Shown here one piece after another: positions 50,194-60,121 of a stretch of 64,000 nucleotides of DNA; the first letter of the stretch is position 1, and every line of letters begins with the position of its first letter. The translations under genes and the position numbers were made by a program. The notes under the pieces are model-generated. The model had not been told where the DNA came from. It ran no database searches and saw nothing but the letters and a program-made list of their open reading frames with translations. This DNA is from Rhizobium tibeticum (GTDB lineage: Bacteria; Pseudomonadota; Alphaproteobacteria; Rhizobiales; Rhizobiaceae). The stretch is taken from positions 248,001-312,000 of the forward strand of contig NZ_FOCV01000001.1 in NCBI RefSeq assembly GCF_900110205.1. The letters are read 5' to 3'.

Positions 50194-50607
50194 TTATGAT
50201 TTTTGAAGCTTGCTGGAGGCTGGCGTACCGAACGCTTGATCGATGAGATCATAGACTGCATTGTCGTCGGCTTCCCGACGCTCGGACTCAAGCGCTTCGC
50301 GCATCCCGTCTTCCAGCCGATCGCCCTTGGCGCGCTCCTGAACGACGCGCATTTCGTGAATCTGCTGCATGCCGGTCAGTTGCTTGTCCTTGATCCCGAG
50401 CCGGTTGAATCGATCCGCATAGCCCTGCGAAAAGGCATGATGGACGGGGTCCATGGAGCCGAGCGCCAGAATGACGCTGTCCATCTGGTCGTTGACTTCC
50501 GCGCGCTGACGGCTCGTTTCGGCAAGATCGAACTCGGCCATCTGCTCCAGATGCCGTTGAACCGCTACGAGGCGTTTCAGTTTCTGGGAGCGTGTCTTGT
50601 CCGCCAT
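50194..50607 (-). CDS. FliJ-like coiled-coil flagellar protein (tentative)
   Basis: A 137-residue charged, helical protein (SQKLKRLVAVQRHLEQMAEF..., RAKGDRLEDGMREALESERR). FliJ, the stalk of the flagellar export ATPase, has this length and pattern, with many heptad-like repeats. Sequence identity cannot be claimed. It lies between fliR and the rod-binding protein, in the same direction, 4 bases after the fliR stop. A flagellar role is likely; the FliJ name is a guess. Confidence 0.5.
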   Translation of the reverse strand: MADKTRSQKLKRLVAVQRHLEQMAEFDLAETSRQRAEVNDQMDSVILALGSMDPVHHAFSQGYADRFNRLGIKDKQLTGMQQIHEMRVVQERAKGDRLEDGMREALESERREADDNAVYDLIDQAFGTPASSKLQKS

Positions 50608-50611
50608 ACCA

Positions 50612-51364
50612 CTACCTGCCGATGAAAACGCTGGCGAAGGATTGGCCGAACTGGCTGACCAGCGCCGCCACGGAGAAGTAGAAAAGGAAGAGGCCGCCGA
50701 GGAGCAGGTAGGGCGTCGATATGAAATACACCGGGATCTGCGGCGCCAGCTTGTTGATGAAGCCGATGGCGATGTTGAACATCAGGCCGTAGATCAGGAA
50801 CGGGCTAGAGAGCCGCAGCATGATCATGAACGTCGATGACAGCGTGTCGGTGAACGAGATGAGCGTACTGCGCAGCTGCATGATGCCGCCGAAAGGCATC
50901 GACGTGTAAGAATCGATCAATGCCCGGAATACGATGTGATGAAAGTCCATCATGAACAGGATCATCATGCCGGCAAAGGTGATGAAGCCAGAAAGGCTGG
51001 TTTCGGGGGTATCTTCGAAGATATCGCCCGCGCTCGGCTGGGTGTATCCGATCATCATCGCAATGACGCTGGCCGCGAACTGCAGGCCGAGCGTGTAGAC
51101 ACGGGCGAGCATTCCGTACATGACGCCAATCAGCGATTCGCTGAAAATGTAACCGATATAGGTGGCGTTCGATGTGTGGACGATCGGATAGACAGTATCC
51201 CAAAGCACAGGCAGGATCGCAAGGGACAGGGCGGCGGCGATGAAAACCCGCAATTGCGCCGGCACACGGGCCGACGAAAAGCCAGGCATCGCCAGGACAC
51301 AGCCGCCGATCCTGCAGAAGATCAGGAACAGCGCCAGGACGGTCCCTTGCGGGTCAGTTATCAT
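50612..51364 (-). CDS. fliR: Flagellar export protein FliR
   Basis: A 250-residue membrane protein of the type III export gate, with hydrophobic helices ([55 protein letters not shown]). Family segments [20 protein letters not shown] and [17 protein letters not shown] are present. Its ATG overlaps the flhA stop by 4 bases (ATGA), so translation is coupled. With FliP and FliQ it forms the pore, opened by FlhA and FlhB. Confidence 0.95.
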   Translation of the reverse strand: MITDPQGTVLALFLIFCRIGGCVLAMPGFSSARVPAQLRVFIAAALSLAILPVLWDTVYPIVHTSNATYIGYIFSESLIGVMYGMLARVYTLGLQFAASVIAMMIGYTQPSAGDIFEDTPETSLSGFITFAGMMILFMMDFHHIVFRALIDSYTSMPFGGIMQLRSTLISFTDTLSSTFMIMLRLSSPFLIYGLMFNIAIGFINKLAPQIPVYFISTPYLLLGGLFLFYFSVAALVSQFGQSFASVFIGR

Positions 51365-53448
51365 GAAATCGAGCCCAGAATCTTTATCTCGATGCCCTTG
51401 GCCAGCTCGACATGCGATAGAACCGGGAGCGTTGCGAACAATCGTTCGATGATCATACGCACATAGGAACGTGTTTCCGGCGAGGTGACAAGGGCGAACG
51501 GCAGGCCGCGATCCATGAATTCACGGATAACCTTCGTCGCCTGCTCGCTGAACTCCTCCAGCATGCGCGGGTCGATGTCGAATTCGACGATCTCGCCCTT
51601 GTTGTCACGCTTCAGCGCCTGATGGAAAGCCAGGTCCCACTTGCTGCCGAGCCGCAGTACGCGAAGCACACCATTGTCGGCGAGATCGCCGCATAGCTGC
51701 TGTGCCATGCGAACGCGGACGTGCTCGACAATCTGCTCGGTCTTGCGCACATGCGGCGCGAGTTCGGCGACGGCTTCCAGGATGAGGTGCAGGTTGCGAA
51801 TCGACACGCGCTCGGCGAGAAGCAGCTTCAACACAGCCTGCAGGCCAGAATAGGACATGTGCGACGAGCAGATCTCGTCGGCCAGCTTCTTGTATTCGGG
51901 ATCGAGCCTGTCGATCAGCACCTTCACGTCCTTATAGGACAGAAGCGCCGGCAGATTGTTGCGGATGACTTCGCTCATATGCGTCAGCACGACCGAGACA
52001 TTGTCGATCGGCTGGAAACCTTCGCGCTTCAAGTCTTCGGCAAAGGCTTCAAGAATGGAAACCGCCGGCATGCCGAACGCTGGTTCGCGAATCTCGTCGC
52101 CCGGAATGCTTGGCTTACGGCCGGATCCGGTGACGACCAGAACCTCGCCCACGCGCAGCATGTTGGAAGCAACCGTCGTACCGTGGATTCGGATCTGATA
52201 GGACTTCTCGGCGATGGCGATATCGTCGGTGACCTTGATTTCCGGAACAACGAAGCCGTACTGCGTCGCGAATTTCTTGCGCATCTTGCCGACGCGGAAG
52301 GCGAGCTCCTGGTGAGCACCAAGCAGACGCGTCGACACCATCTTGCCGAGCGCGAGTTCGATTTCCGAGGTGCGCAGCACCGACTTGACGGAGTCCTTTT
52401 CGAGCTCCTTGTTCTGGACGACCTTCTTCTCTTCCTGCTCGCGCCGCGCCTTGTTCTCGGCCTCGACCTGACGAGGAATGAACCAGGCGCCGAAGGCCAG
52501 AAGACCAGACAGGAACATGAAAGGGAAAAACGGCAGGCCCGGCATGAGCCCGAGGATTGCCATCAGAACCGCGGATACCGAAAGGGCGCGCGGATAACCG
52601 CTGAGCTGGTTGACGACTGCCTGTTCAGTGGAACCGACGGTGCCGCCGCGCGACACGAGAAGGCCGGCTGCGAGCGAAACGATGAGGGCCGGCATCTGCG
52701 AGACGAGGCCGTCGCCCACGGAGAGCTTGACGAAGACGTCGGCGGCTTCGCCGATCGGCATACCGTGCCGGAAATAGCCGATGATGATGCCGCCAAAAAT
52801 GTTGATGCAGGTAATCAGAAGACCGGCAATCGCATCGCCACGAACGAATTTGGACGCGCCGTCCATGGCACCGAAGAAGGAGCTTTCCTCTTCCAGTTCC
52901 TTACGGCGACGCTGGGCTTCCTTCTCGTCGATGATGCCGGCCGAGAGGTCGGCGTCGATCGACATCTGCTTGCCGGGGATCGCATCGAGAGTGAAGCGCG
53001 CGCCGACTTCCGCGATACGTGTCGCGCCCTTGGTGATGACGATGAAGTTGATGGTGATCAGGATCAGAAAGACGATCAGACCGATCACGAAGTCGCCGGA
53101 CATGACGAGACTGGCAAAGCCTGCGATGACGCCGCCGGCTGCATCATGACCCTCGTTACCGTGCGAAAGGATGACGCGCGTCGTCGCGATGTTCAGCGCC
53201 AAGCGCGTCATGGTCGCGATCAGAAGAATGGTCGGGAATGATGAGAAGTCGAGCGGCTTCTGGATCCACAGCGCCACCATCAGGATCAGCACCGAGAAAG
53301 CGATCGAGAAGGCCAAACCCATGTCGATCAAGAACGGCGGGATCGGCAGAAAGAGGACGCAGATGATAAGGATGATGCCCATGGCAAAACCGATATCGCG
53401 TACGCTAAGTCCGGCTTTCGGGAGGGGGAGTGCGGGAGGTTGCGCCAT
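51361..53448 (-). CDS. flhA: Flagellar export protein FlhA
   Basis: A 695-residue export-gate subunit. About eight N-terminal helices ([20 protein letters not shown] start) carry the family segments [20 protein letters not shown] and [20 protein letters not shown]. The C-terminal half is a cytoplasmic domain that docks chaperone-bound substrates. Length matches bacterial FlhA. It overlaps fliR by 4 bases and follows fliQ at an 88-base gap. Central to export of rod, hook and filament proteins. Confidence 0.97.
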   Translation of the reverse strand: MAQPPALPLPKAGLSVRDIGFAMGIILIICVLFLPIPPFLIDMGLAFSIAFSVLILMVALWIQKPLDFSSFPTILLIATMTRLALNIATTRVILSHGNEGHDAAGGVIAGFASLVMSGDFVIGLIVFLILITINFIVITKGATRIAEVGARFTLDAIPGKQMSIDADLSAGIIDEKEAQRRRKELEEESSFFGAMDGASKFVRGDAIAGLLITCINIFGGIIIGYFRHGMPIGEAADVFVKLSVGDGLVSQMPALIVSLAAGLLVSRGGTVGSTEQAVVNQLSGYPRALSVSAVLMAILGLMPGLPFFPFMFLSGLLAFGAWFIPRQVEAENKARREQEEKKVVQNKELEKDSVKSVLRTSEIELALGKMVSTRLLGAHQELAFRVGKMRKKFATQYGFVVPEIKVTDDIAIAEKSYQIRIHGTTVASNMLRVGEVLVVTGSGRKPSIPGDEIREPAFGMPAVSILEAFAEDLKREGFQPIDNVSVVLTHMSEVIRNNLPALLSYKDVKVLIDRLDPEYKKLADEICSSHMSYSGLQAVLKLLLAERVSIRNLHLILEAVAELAPHVRKTEQIVEHVRVRMAQQLCGDLADNGVLRVLRLGSKWDLAFHQALKRDNKGEIVEFDIDPRMLEEFSEQATKVIREFMDRGLPFALVTSPETRSYVRMIIERLFATLPVLSHVELAKGIEIKILGSIS

Positions 53449-53536
53449 TTCTGTTCCGTCTCTTCATGAGAGGTGCGGGCATGATGCCCACCAATTCGGA
53501 ATGAGAATTAAATGGCGAAGCTTGCGCGAAGGTGGC

Positions 53537-53803
53537 TCAAAAACCCGACTGAATGCGCGAAAACACCAGATTGGTGAAAATCGAAATCTGCGATCCGACG
53601 AACGGAGCCGAGATGCCGATGGTGACGAGGACCGCCACGATTTTCGGAACGAAGGTGAGGGTTGCTTCCTGAACCTGCGTCAGCGCCTGGAACAGCGCGA
53701 TGATCAGACCGACAACCATGGCTGCCGCAACCGCTGGGCCGGCCGAAACAAGAACGGTCCAGATCGCGGCCTGGAAAAGGTCAAGAGCATCAGCTTCATT
53801 CAT
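53537..53803 (-). CDS. fliQ: Flagellar export protein FliQ
   Basis: An 88-residue protein with two membrane helices (ALDLFQAAIWTVLVSAGPAV; FVPKIVAVLVTIGISAPFVG) and the connecting VGLIIALFQALTQVQEATL, typical of FliQ. It forms part of the export pore with FliP and FliR. It lies between flgD and flhA, as in S. meliloti. Confidence 0.95.
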   Translation of the reverse strand: MNEADALDLFQAAIWTVLVSAGPAVAAAMVVGLIIALFQALTQVQEATLTFVPKIVAVLVTIGISAPFVGSQISIFTNLVFSRIQSGF

Positions 53804-53867
53804 TGTCAGGCAACCTCATATCGCCTTGCGGTCCGCCCGATATGGCCAAACCGCCTCATAGTTGCAC

Positions 53868-54296
53868 TTAGCTCGACGTCGTCGGCGCCTTGTCGGCAAG
53901 CGTGATTCCCGCCTGAACAAGGATACTCTTCCCGTCGGTCGTCGTCGCGACAATTCCGTCGGAATAGACCTTGACCGAAGCAACCGTGCCTTTGACGGAT
54001 CCGTCAGCGCTGGTCATGTACTTGCCGATGTAGCTGCCGGCCTGCGTCAGGCTGGAGCTGGCAAGCAGCGTGTCCAGCTTGCTGTTCGTCTGGATCGTCT
54101 GCTCGACCTGCGAGAAGCTCGCCAGCTGCGACATCTGCTCGCTGGCATCCACCGGATCCGTCGGATCCTGGTTCTTCATCTGCGCGATGAGCAGCTGCAG
54201 GAAGTTGTCGTAGTTGAGCGTTGCCTTCTGCTGCGCGCTCGAGGTGCTCGACGAGGACGAGGTGCTCGACGTGCTCGAAACGCCACTTACCGCCAT
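53868..54296 (-). CDS. flgD: Hook-capping protein FlgD
   Basis: A 142-residue FlgD. The N-terminus is a Ser/Thr tract (about residues 4-20), then the conserved [20 protein letters not shown] and [19 protein letters not shown]. It is shorter than the 230-residue enterobacterial protein, with the immunoglobulin-like C-terminal domain mostly absent, as in rhizobia. It guides polymerisation of FlgE at the growing hook. Its start overlaps the end of flbT by 10 bases. Confidence 0.93.
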   Translation of the reverse strand: MAVSGVSSTSSTSSSSSTSSAQQKATLNYDNFLQLLIAQMKNQDPTDPVDASEQMSQLASFSQVEQTIQTNSKLDTLLASSSLTQAGSYIGKYMTSADGSVKGTVASVKVYSDGIVATTTDGKSILVQAGITLADKAPTTSS

Positions 54297-54736
54297 GGTG
54301 CGATCTCCTTACGAATCTGCTCGACCATCGTCGGCGGCATTTCGTGGTTGTTGAGTATGCCATCTTCGATCGCATACAGACCGCGGATCGCCTTCAGGGC
54401 GTCGAATGCACGTCCGGTCGAAACGAGACCATCGATTCGTTTCAGCTCGGCCAGAACTTCCTCGTTCTTGAAGCAGGTCAGCAGCATGGTGACCGACTTG
54501 CGGAACATCGCCGTCGATTGCTCCTTGCCCTCAGGATTGATGAGGATCATCTGCGCAATGAAATAGAGCTGGCGCAGAGGCGTTGTCGCCTCTTCCGGCT
54601 GGAGAACGTGGTTTTCGAGAAGGAACGTTACATCATTCAGGAATTCCAGCGCGACCTTGCGATCGACGCGCAAGACTGCGCCGTTAATGAAGATCTTTTC
54701 CCCGGCTTTTAGCGAGATACGAAGTGTGCTTTTCAT
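54287..54736 (-). CDS. flbT: Flagellin-synthesis regulator FlbT
   Basis: A 149-residue Flb[36 protein letters not shown] and [20 protein letters not shown]. In Caulobacter FlbT binds flagellin mRNA and links translation to hook completion; FlaF has the opposite role there. Start at 54736 overlaps the flaF stop by 4 bases. Roles in rhizobia are by analogy. Confidence 0.94.
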   Translation of the reverse strand: MKSTLRISLKAGEKIFINGAVLRVDRKVALEFLNDVTFLLENHVLQPEEATTPLRQLYFIAQMILINPEGKEQSTAMFRKSVTMLLTCFKNEEVLAELKRIDGLVSTGRAFDALKAIRGLYAIEDGILNNHEMPPTMVEQIRKEIAPWR

Positions 54737-55080
54737 TTTAGTCCATCCCTGATGATGGTGGTAACGTCGATAATGCCTTGGTAGTTCGTCGACTGCCGGC
54801 GCCTGATCCGATCGCACTCCTTCAAGATCCAGATCGCGATGGAGATGAGGTTGGCCCGCAGCTGGATCTCAAGCTGGTTGTCCGGATGCTTGAGATCCTC
54901 GATGAAACTCACCCAAACACGCCGGGTGTAGAACAATGCATCAATGGCTTCCCGGCTGTATTTCTCTTTGTCCCGCGCAATCGACAGCAGCTCGATGGAC
55001 CGGTCGAGAACTTGACGCTCCCGCTCCTTCGCATCGGCCACCGAGTCCTCCATGACCTCGGAGTAAGAGAACTGATACAT
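54733..55080 (-). CDS. flaF: Flagellin-synthesis regulator FlaF
   Basis: A 115-residue FlaF ([39 protein letters not shown]). Highly helical and soluble. In Caulobacter and Brucella FlaF works with FlbT in control of flagellin translation or secretion. It follows flgL by 36 bases and overlaps flbT by 4. Confidence 0.94.
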   Translation of the reverse strand: MYQFSYSEVMEDSVADAKERERQVLDRSIELLSIARDKEKYSREAIDALFYTRRVWVSFIEDLKHPDNQLEIQLRANLISIAIWILKECDRIRRRQSTNYQGIIDVTTIIRDGLK

Positions 55081-55116
55081 TCATGCATCCTTCTTTGTCT
55101 TTCGTACCCTTGATCA

Positions 55117-56238
55117 TCAAAGGTAGTTCACGAGACTCAACTGCTGGATTTTCGATACGATGGTGTAGGCCGTCTCCAACTGCGTCTGGAGCGTGTTGAC
55201 GAGTGTCGATGCTTCCGAGGTATCCACGCCCTGGAGATCGACGAGCTTGTTCTGGATGATGCTTGACTGTGCATCGAGGGCATCGTTGGCCTTCTCGACG
55301 CGCTCCTGCGAAAGACCAAGCTGGCTTGCCTGCGTCACGATGCCGGTCGTTGCCTGCGCCGCATAGCCGATCGCCTTGGAGGTAACCGTGCTCAATGCGT
55401 CAGCGCTGACATTCTGGCTGGCCAGCGCCGAGACGGTGATCGAAGCGAGCGCGAAGTAGCGCATGCCGCCCGAGTTGGCGTTGGTCGACGATGTTACGAC
55501 TTCCGAGTTACTGATACGGCTCGTCATGTTCTGGTTCGATGCGGCCGACCAGTCGCTCCAGGCCGGCGGCGTCACATAGGCCGCAGGCGCAAGCGGGATC
55601 GGCGCGCCGGATGGCGGGAACGCGATCGGCGTGGAGGTGCCGTTGAAGGTGTCCTGCGAGAACATCGGCTCAACGAAGTCAGTAATGAACTTACCCATCT
55701 CGGCGCCGGTCAGAGAACTCACCGGTTTGCCAAGGCCGCTTGCATAGGCCGTGAGGTTCGTCTGAATGGCGGTCGTCGCGGCATTCTGCTGGTTGGTGAG
55801 CGGCTGCACATCGGTGTTGATACCGGAGAACAGGTACTCGCCGTTGAGCATGGAATTGCCCGTATCCATCAACTGCGACAGCGCGTCGCCGGCAGATTGC
55901 ATCGCCACCGTGATGCTGGTCTTGTCCTGACTGCCCTGAAGCGCTGTCAACTTGGAGACCAGCGCATCGCCGGCCTTCTTCATGCTGTTGAGGCCAAGCT
56001 GCGACGCTTCGAGACGTGCCGATACGACGGAATTGCTGCCCTTGAGAGCCTTGATGCGGCTGACCTCGGACGTGAAGTTCACACTCTTGGCTGCGCCAGA
56101 ACCCAGGGAGGCGCCGATGTCGGCGTAAACGCCCGTCGTTGCTTCGAGAGAAGCGCTGACCAATTGCTTCTGCGACTGGCGGATCGTCAATCGCATCGCG
56201 TTTTGAATGGCTGAACTAGAAATAAATGAACTTTTCAT
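55117..56238 (-). CDS. flgL: Hook-filament junction protein FlgL (HAP3)
   Basis: A 373-residue FlgL. The N-terminal helices SSSAIQNAMRLTIRQSQKQL and C-terminal DALDAQSSIIQNKLVDLQGV then TLQTQLETAYTIVSKIQQLS form the coiled coils that pack in the junction, and the middle is variable. It starts 3 bases after the flgK stop. No cysteine is seen, typical of flagellar axial proteins. Confidence 0.93.
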   Translation of the reverse strand: MKSSFISSSAIQNAMRLTIRQSQKQLVSASLEATTGVYADIGASLGSGAAKSVNFTSEVSRIKALKGSNSVVSARLEASQLGLNSMKKAGDALVSKLTALQGSQDKTSITVAMQSAGDALSQLMDTGNSMLNGEYLFSGINTDVQPLTNQQNAATTAIQTNLTAYASGLGKPVSSLTGAEMGKFITDFVEPMFSQDTFNGTSTPIAFPPSGAPIPLAPAAYVTPPAWSDWSAASNQNMTSRISNSEVVTSSTNANSGGMRYFALASITVSALASQNVSADALSTVTSKAIGYAAQATTGIVTQASQLGLSQERVEKANDALDAQSSIIQNKLVDLQGVDTSEASTLVNTLQTQLETAYTIVSKIQQLSLVNYL

Positions 56239-56241
56239 GGC

Positions 56242-57708
56242 TTAACTCGCTATGTCCAGCAACGACTTCAACATTTCGTCGACAGCGTTGAGGATCTTCG
56301 TGGCCGCCTTGTAGGACTGCTCGATGTCGAGAAGCAGCGTCAGTTCCTCGTCGAGGTTGACGCCGGTCTCGTTGGAATAGGCTTCCGTCGAACGCGAGAG
56401 TGCTGCCGAGGTATTCTCGGACGCCGTCGTCGCATCGCTTCGATACTGCTCGAGCCAGCCGATCGAATTCGAGGCGTAATCCATGATGTTGACGTTGGAC
56501 GAGAGGCCAGCGGTCGCTGAAAAGGTCTGAGCCGTGCCCATCGCCGTGTAGAGCGCGTCGAGATTGTCGGAGAAGCCGCTTTTGCCGGTCGGATTGAGGT
56601 TGGTGAGGCCGGAGATTGACCCATCGCGCAACTTCATCGGGTCGCCGCCCTGGCTGGTAATGACGGCAGTGTTTACAGTGATAGTGCCGGCGATGCCGTC
56701 GATGACGCCTGATGCGCTCGGCGTGCCGCCCGGCGTGCCCACCGCGGTCTTCCAGACGAAGAGGCCTGGCTGCGTCGTGGCGGGCGCGCCGCCGGTTTCG
56801 GAGAACATGGTGACGAGCGACTTCGCGATCTCGTCGAGCTGCGACTGGAATGTCGGAGCGATGTCATCCCGCACCTGCAGGAGCGCCTGCAGGCTTCCCT
56901 GGGCCGTGCTCGTCGAGCCCTTGCCGCTCGCAAGCGCTACGCCATCGATGTAGATCGCATTGCCTTTGGTCTGGGCAGTGTAGGTGTCCTGTGCGACGAA
57001 GGTGACTGTGCGCGGTATCGTGTCGAAAACGACCGTGCCGTCTGTCGTATAGAGCGCCATATCGCCGTTGTCGCGATCGACCGCGTTGACGCCGACGATT
57101 GCGGAGATCTGCTTCAGCAGCTTGTCGCGCTCATCCAGTGCATCGGCTGGATTGCCGCCGGTGGCGGTAGCGCTCTTGACGGCATCGTTCGCCGTCTTGA
57201 ACTGCGCAAGCAGGGTGTTCAGTGTCGCAACCTGGGTTGCGATTTCCTTGTCCGCACCCTGACGGACGGCCTGCACGGATTTCGTTGCATTGTTCAGTGA
57301 ATTGGCGACGTCCTGCGCGGCCGTGACCGCGCTCTGCGCGGCAATCGTGCTGCTCGGCGACGTGCGAAAGGCCTGCAGCTTTTCGCGAAACGTCGAGAGA
57401 TAGTTTGCCGGCGACGTTTCGTAATCGTTGCCACCCATGATCGATTTCAGGTCGGTCAGGCCGCCAAGCAGCGTTTGCTGGCCACTGTCTTGCGCACTCG
57501 CTTTCAGCCACTGCTTCTGCAGCGCGTCTTCCTGCGCGCGGCTGATCTTCACGACTTGCGCGCCATTCAGCGACGTGGTGATCATCGCCTGCCGGCGCAC
57601 GTAATCGCTGTTGCTGGAGTTTGAGATATTGTTCGATACCACACTGCTCTGAGTGCCGGTATTGTTGAATATGCTCTGCGCCGTATTCAGTGCGGAAGTG
57701 AGCGACAT
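56242..57708 (-). CDS. flgK: Hook-filament junction protein FlgK (HAP1)
   Basis: A 488-residue FlgK with the N-terminal junction helices (SLTSALNTAQSIFNNTGTQS; SNNISNSSNSDYVRRQAM) and the C-terminal EELTLLLDIEQSYKAATKIL then NAVDEMLKSLLDI. The middle domain is shorter than in enterobacteria. It lies 18 bases after flgE. Confidence 0.94.
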   Translation of the reverse strand: MSLTSALNTAQSIFNNTGTQSSVVSNNISNSSNSDYVRRQAMITTSLNGAQVVKISRAQEDALQKQWLKASAQDSGQQTLLGGLTDLKSIMGGNDYETSPANYLSTFREKLQAFRTSPSSTIAAQSAVTAAQDVANSLNNATKSVQAVRQGADKEIATQVATLNTLLAQFKTANDAVKSATATGGNPADALDERDKLLKQISAIVGVNAVDRDNGDMALYTTDGTVVFDTIPRTVTFVAQDTYTAQTKGNAIYIDGVALASGKGSTSTAQGSLQALLQVRDDIAPTFQSQLDEIAKSLVTMFSETGGAPATTQPGLFVWKTAVGTPGGTPSASGVIDGIAGTITVNTAVITSQGGDPMKLRDGSISGLTNLNPTGKSGFSDNLDALYTAMGTAQTFSATAGLSSNVNIMDYASNSIGWLEQYRSDATTASENTSAALSRSTEAYSNETGVNLDEELTLLLDIEQSYKAATKILNAVDEMLKSLLDIAS

Positions 57709-57726
57709 GGCTTATCCGTACCCTAC

Positions 57727-59037
57727 TTATCTCTTGAGGTTAACGAGGACGTCCATGATGTCGGCCCCCGTCTGGAACACCTTGGAATTGGCGGTGTAGC
57801 TGCGCTGCGACTCGATCATCTCGGTCAGCTCGCCGGCAAGATCGACGTTCGAGCTTTCGAGTGCGCCGGCCTGGATGCTGCCGAAGCCGTTGGTCTGCGG
57901 GAAGCCGGTGACCGTGACGCCGGACTGCCCGTTGGCGCTATAAACGTTGCCGCTCATCAGCGTCATGTTGTCCGGGCTTGCAACGGTTGCGAGCGGGACA
58001 CGGTAAAGCGGCTTTGACGTTCCATCTGTGTATTTGGCATAGACGGTACCGTCCTTGTCGATCGACACACTATCAACCGGGCTGGCTGCCTGGCCGTTCG
58101 GTGTGCCGCTACCGGCAAACTCAGAAGCAAGCTGCGTAAAGCCGCTCAGGTCCATGGCGATTGCTCCACCCGTTACCGGATCGGTGATCGTCATCGCGCC
58201 GGTGGAGGCCATCTTGCCGTTTGTGTCGAAGGTCAAACCCGTCGTGCCAACGAGAGCCGACGCTCCCCCAGCATAGGGAAATGATGAGGTTCCACCTGTT
58301 GCCGCATCGGCGTGGCGGAAGACTGCGACCTGCCACGTGCCCGAGGTTGCGGCAACCGGCGGCGGACCAGCGGAAGCTGCCGTCGCGCCCGCTGTCTTGG
58401 TGAAGTAGAAATCGTACTGGATCGTATTGCCGAGCTTGTCGTAACCCACCATCGACATCTGTTTCGTGTCGGTCGTGATCGGAGCCGTGTTGGAGGCAGG
58501 AAGGTTGCCAGTCGCAACGTTGGCATTGGAGTTCAGGTTGCCGGTGAAGGTGCCCGTCGTCGACGCGATCGCTGTCAGGCCGGACTGGTTGACGTTGATC
58601 GGGACGAGGCCGGAGAAGCCGTTGACGACGACAGCCGGAGCACCGGCGTCGTAGGAATAGCCCATCAGCTTGAAGCCGGCGGCGTTGACGAGGTTGCCCT
58701 GATCGTCCTTGCTGAAATCGCCAGCGCGGGTCAGAACCGGAACGCCGTCCGGGCTCTGAACGATGAAGAAGCCATCACCGGAGATCGCCAGGTTGTAGCT
58801 CGACGTCGTGTAGGAGATATCGCCCTGCTCGGAAACGGACTGACGAACGGAGGTCTGGACACCGCCTGAATTGTAGTTACCCGAGGTCGAAGGCAGAACC
58901 AGCGACGAGAAAGCGCTCGACACGGCCTTGTAGCCCGTGGTGTTTGCGTTTGCGATGTTATCGGCCACGGTGCTGAGGCGGTTTGCCTGGGCGTTCATGC
59001 CGGACACGGCCGTCTTCATGCTGCCAAAAATGCTCAT
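57727..59037 (-). CDS. flgE: Hook protein FlgE
   Basis: A 436-residue hook subunit. It has the N-terminal MSIFGSMKTAVSGMNAQANR with VADNIANANTTGYKAVSS (the flg_bb_rod motif), the FlgE-type YSYDAGAPAVVVNGF and the C-terminal GALESSNVDLAGELTEMIES with NSKVFQTGADIMDVLV. Length typical for rhizobia. First structural gene after rem. Confidence 0.96.
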   Translation of the reverse strand: MSIFGSMKTAVSGMNAQANRLSTVADNIANANTTGYKAVSSAFSSLVLPSTSGNYNSGGVQTSVRQSVSEQGDISYTTSSYNLAISGDGFFIVQSPDGVPVLTRAGDFSKDDQGNLVNAAGFKLMGYSYDAGAPAVVVNGFSGLVPINVNQSGLTAIASTTGTFTGNLNSNANVATGNLPASNTAPITTDTKQMSMVGYDKLGNTIQYDFYFTKTAGATAASAGPPPVAATSGTWQVAVFRHADAATGGTSSFPYAGGASALVGTTGLTFDTNGKMASTGAMTITDPVTGGAIAMDLSGFTQLASEFAGSGTPNGQAASPVDSVSIDKDGTVYAKYTDGTSKPLYRVPLATVASPDNMTLMSGNVYSANGQSGVTVTGFPQTNGFGSIQAGALESSNVDLAGELTEMIESQRSYTANSKVFQTGADIMDVLVNLKR

Positions 59038-59167
59038 CTGAAAACCTCGATTCCCTGAGTAGGCTTGAGAGTATTTGGTGGGCCTTGCGTGAAGCTGTCT
59101 GGGGCTGAACCATCATCGATGAGAATGCAGCGACTATGGCCAGGCAACACGGCCCGTTCTGAAAAAA

Positions 59168-59839
59168 TCAGTTCCAGTCAATGCAGTAGCCGAGGAAGCG
59201 CTTCGAATCGACCGGATCGAAGCCGAGCTTCTTCCGGAGCTTCTTGCGCAGCTTGGAAATGTGGCTTTCAACGACGTTTTCTTCGACTTCGTCGTCGAAG
59301 ATCCCGTAGATCGCGTTGAAGATCTGCGTCTTGGTGACGCGGCGACCGCGGTTTGCGATCAAATACTCCAGGATGCGGCGCTCGCGACGGGGAAGCGCGA
59401 AGACTTCGCCATGAATTTCCGGATCGCGACCGTCGGAAAATACGCGGATCGCGCCGATGTCGGTGTGGCTGGAAATCGCTTTCAGGCGGCGCCGGATGGC
59501 GGCGGCTCGAGCCAGGATTTCGCGGGGATGCACCGGCTTGCGCACGACATCGTCGACACCACAATCAAAAAGTGCAAGGGTGTTTTCGAGCGACGGCTGG
59601 TCGCTGACCGCGATAACCGGCGCCATGGTCCGGTCGCGGATTGCGCGCGGCAGCTCGAAATTCCGCTGCCCCTGCCCGATCAGGAATGCCTCGACAGCCG
59701 CGATATCTGAATCCGCCGCCGTCTGAACCCATTCGCCGAATTCACTTGGATCAAATCCCGTGGAAGGAATGCCTTCCCGCCCAAAAAGTGAAGTGTAACC
59801 ATCCTTCACGAGCTCACGCTCATCAACCACTACGATCAT
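59168..59839 (-). CDS. rem: Motility regulator Rem (atypical OmpR-type)
   Basis: A 223-residue OmpR-like protein. The receiver-like half keeps an early acidic VVVDERE and a lysine in VRKPVHP, but the segment where the phosphorylated aspartate should be reads [10 protein letters not shown], with no Asp. The winged-helix half is intact ([33 protein letters not shown]). In S. meliloti Rem is under VisNR control and activates mid-class flagellar genes in exponential growth. GGAGG lies 8 bases before the ATG. The next genes on its strand are flgE and the hook/export block; motBCD lies upstream. Confidence 0.93.
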   Translation of the reverse strand: MIVVVDERELVKDGYTSLFGREGIPSTGFDPSEFGEWVQTAADSDIAAVEAFLIGQGQRNFELPRAIRDRTMAPVIAVSDQPSLENTLALFDCGVDDVVRKPVHPREILARAAAIRRRLKAISSHTDIGAIRVFSDGRDPEIHGEVFALPRRERRILEYLIANRGRRVTKTQIFNAIYGIFDDEVEENVVESHISKLRKKLRKKLGFDPVDSKRFLGYCIDWN

Positions 59840-60121
59840 TCGTCCGCCTCCGAATCACTTGTGGTACCTCGATGCTCTATGGGTACGAATCGCGCGATTC
59901 TGGGACAAGCTGCAGGAACTTACTGGCAGAAATTAATAGTTGATTAAGAATTGAGGCGCGATTTGATCTAGATGTAGTAGGAGATCGAAATTGTGCACAC
60001 AAAAATTTCGTGGAAAAGTTAACAAGGTCTAAAATGTGACTTGCCTTGCCATATTGAGACAGATTCTCGCCACAATATGACACATTTCTGCTTTGTTCTA
60101 TTTTTACTCGTTTCGATTGAA
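59840..60121. promoter_or_regulatory. rem upstream region, AT-rich
   Basis: 282 bases between the lytic transglycosylase end and rem. It is markedly AT-rich at 59925-60060, as expected for a regulated promoter. No clear palindrome or second gene is evident; VisNR binding somewhere here is an inference from S. meliloti. A weak minus-strand -35/-10 pair could not be fixed. Confidence 0.4.

Noticed and set aside
51721..53241. Plus-strand open frame of 506 codons antisense to flhA
   Set aside because: Antisense shadow: flhA motifs are intact on the minus strand and no ribosome site or motif supports the plus frame.
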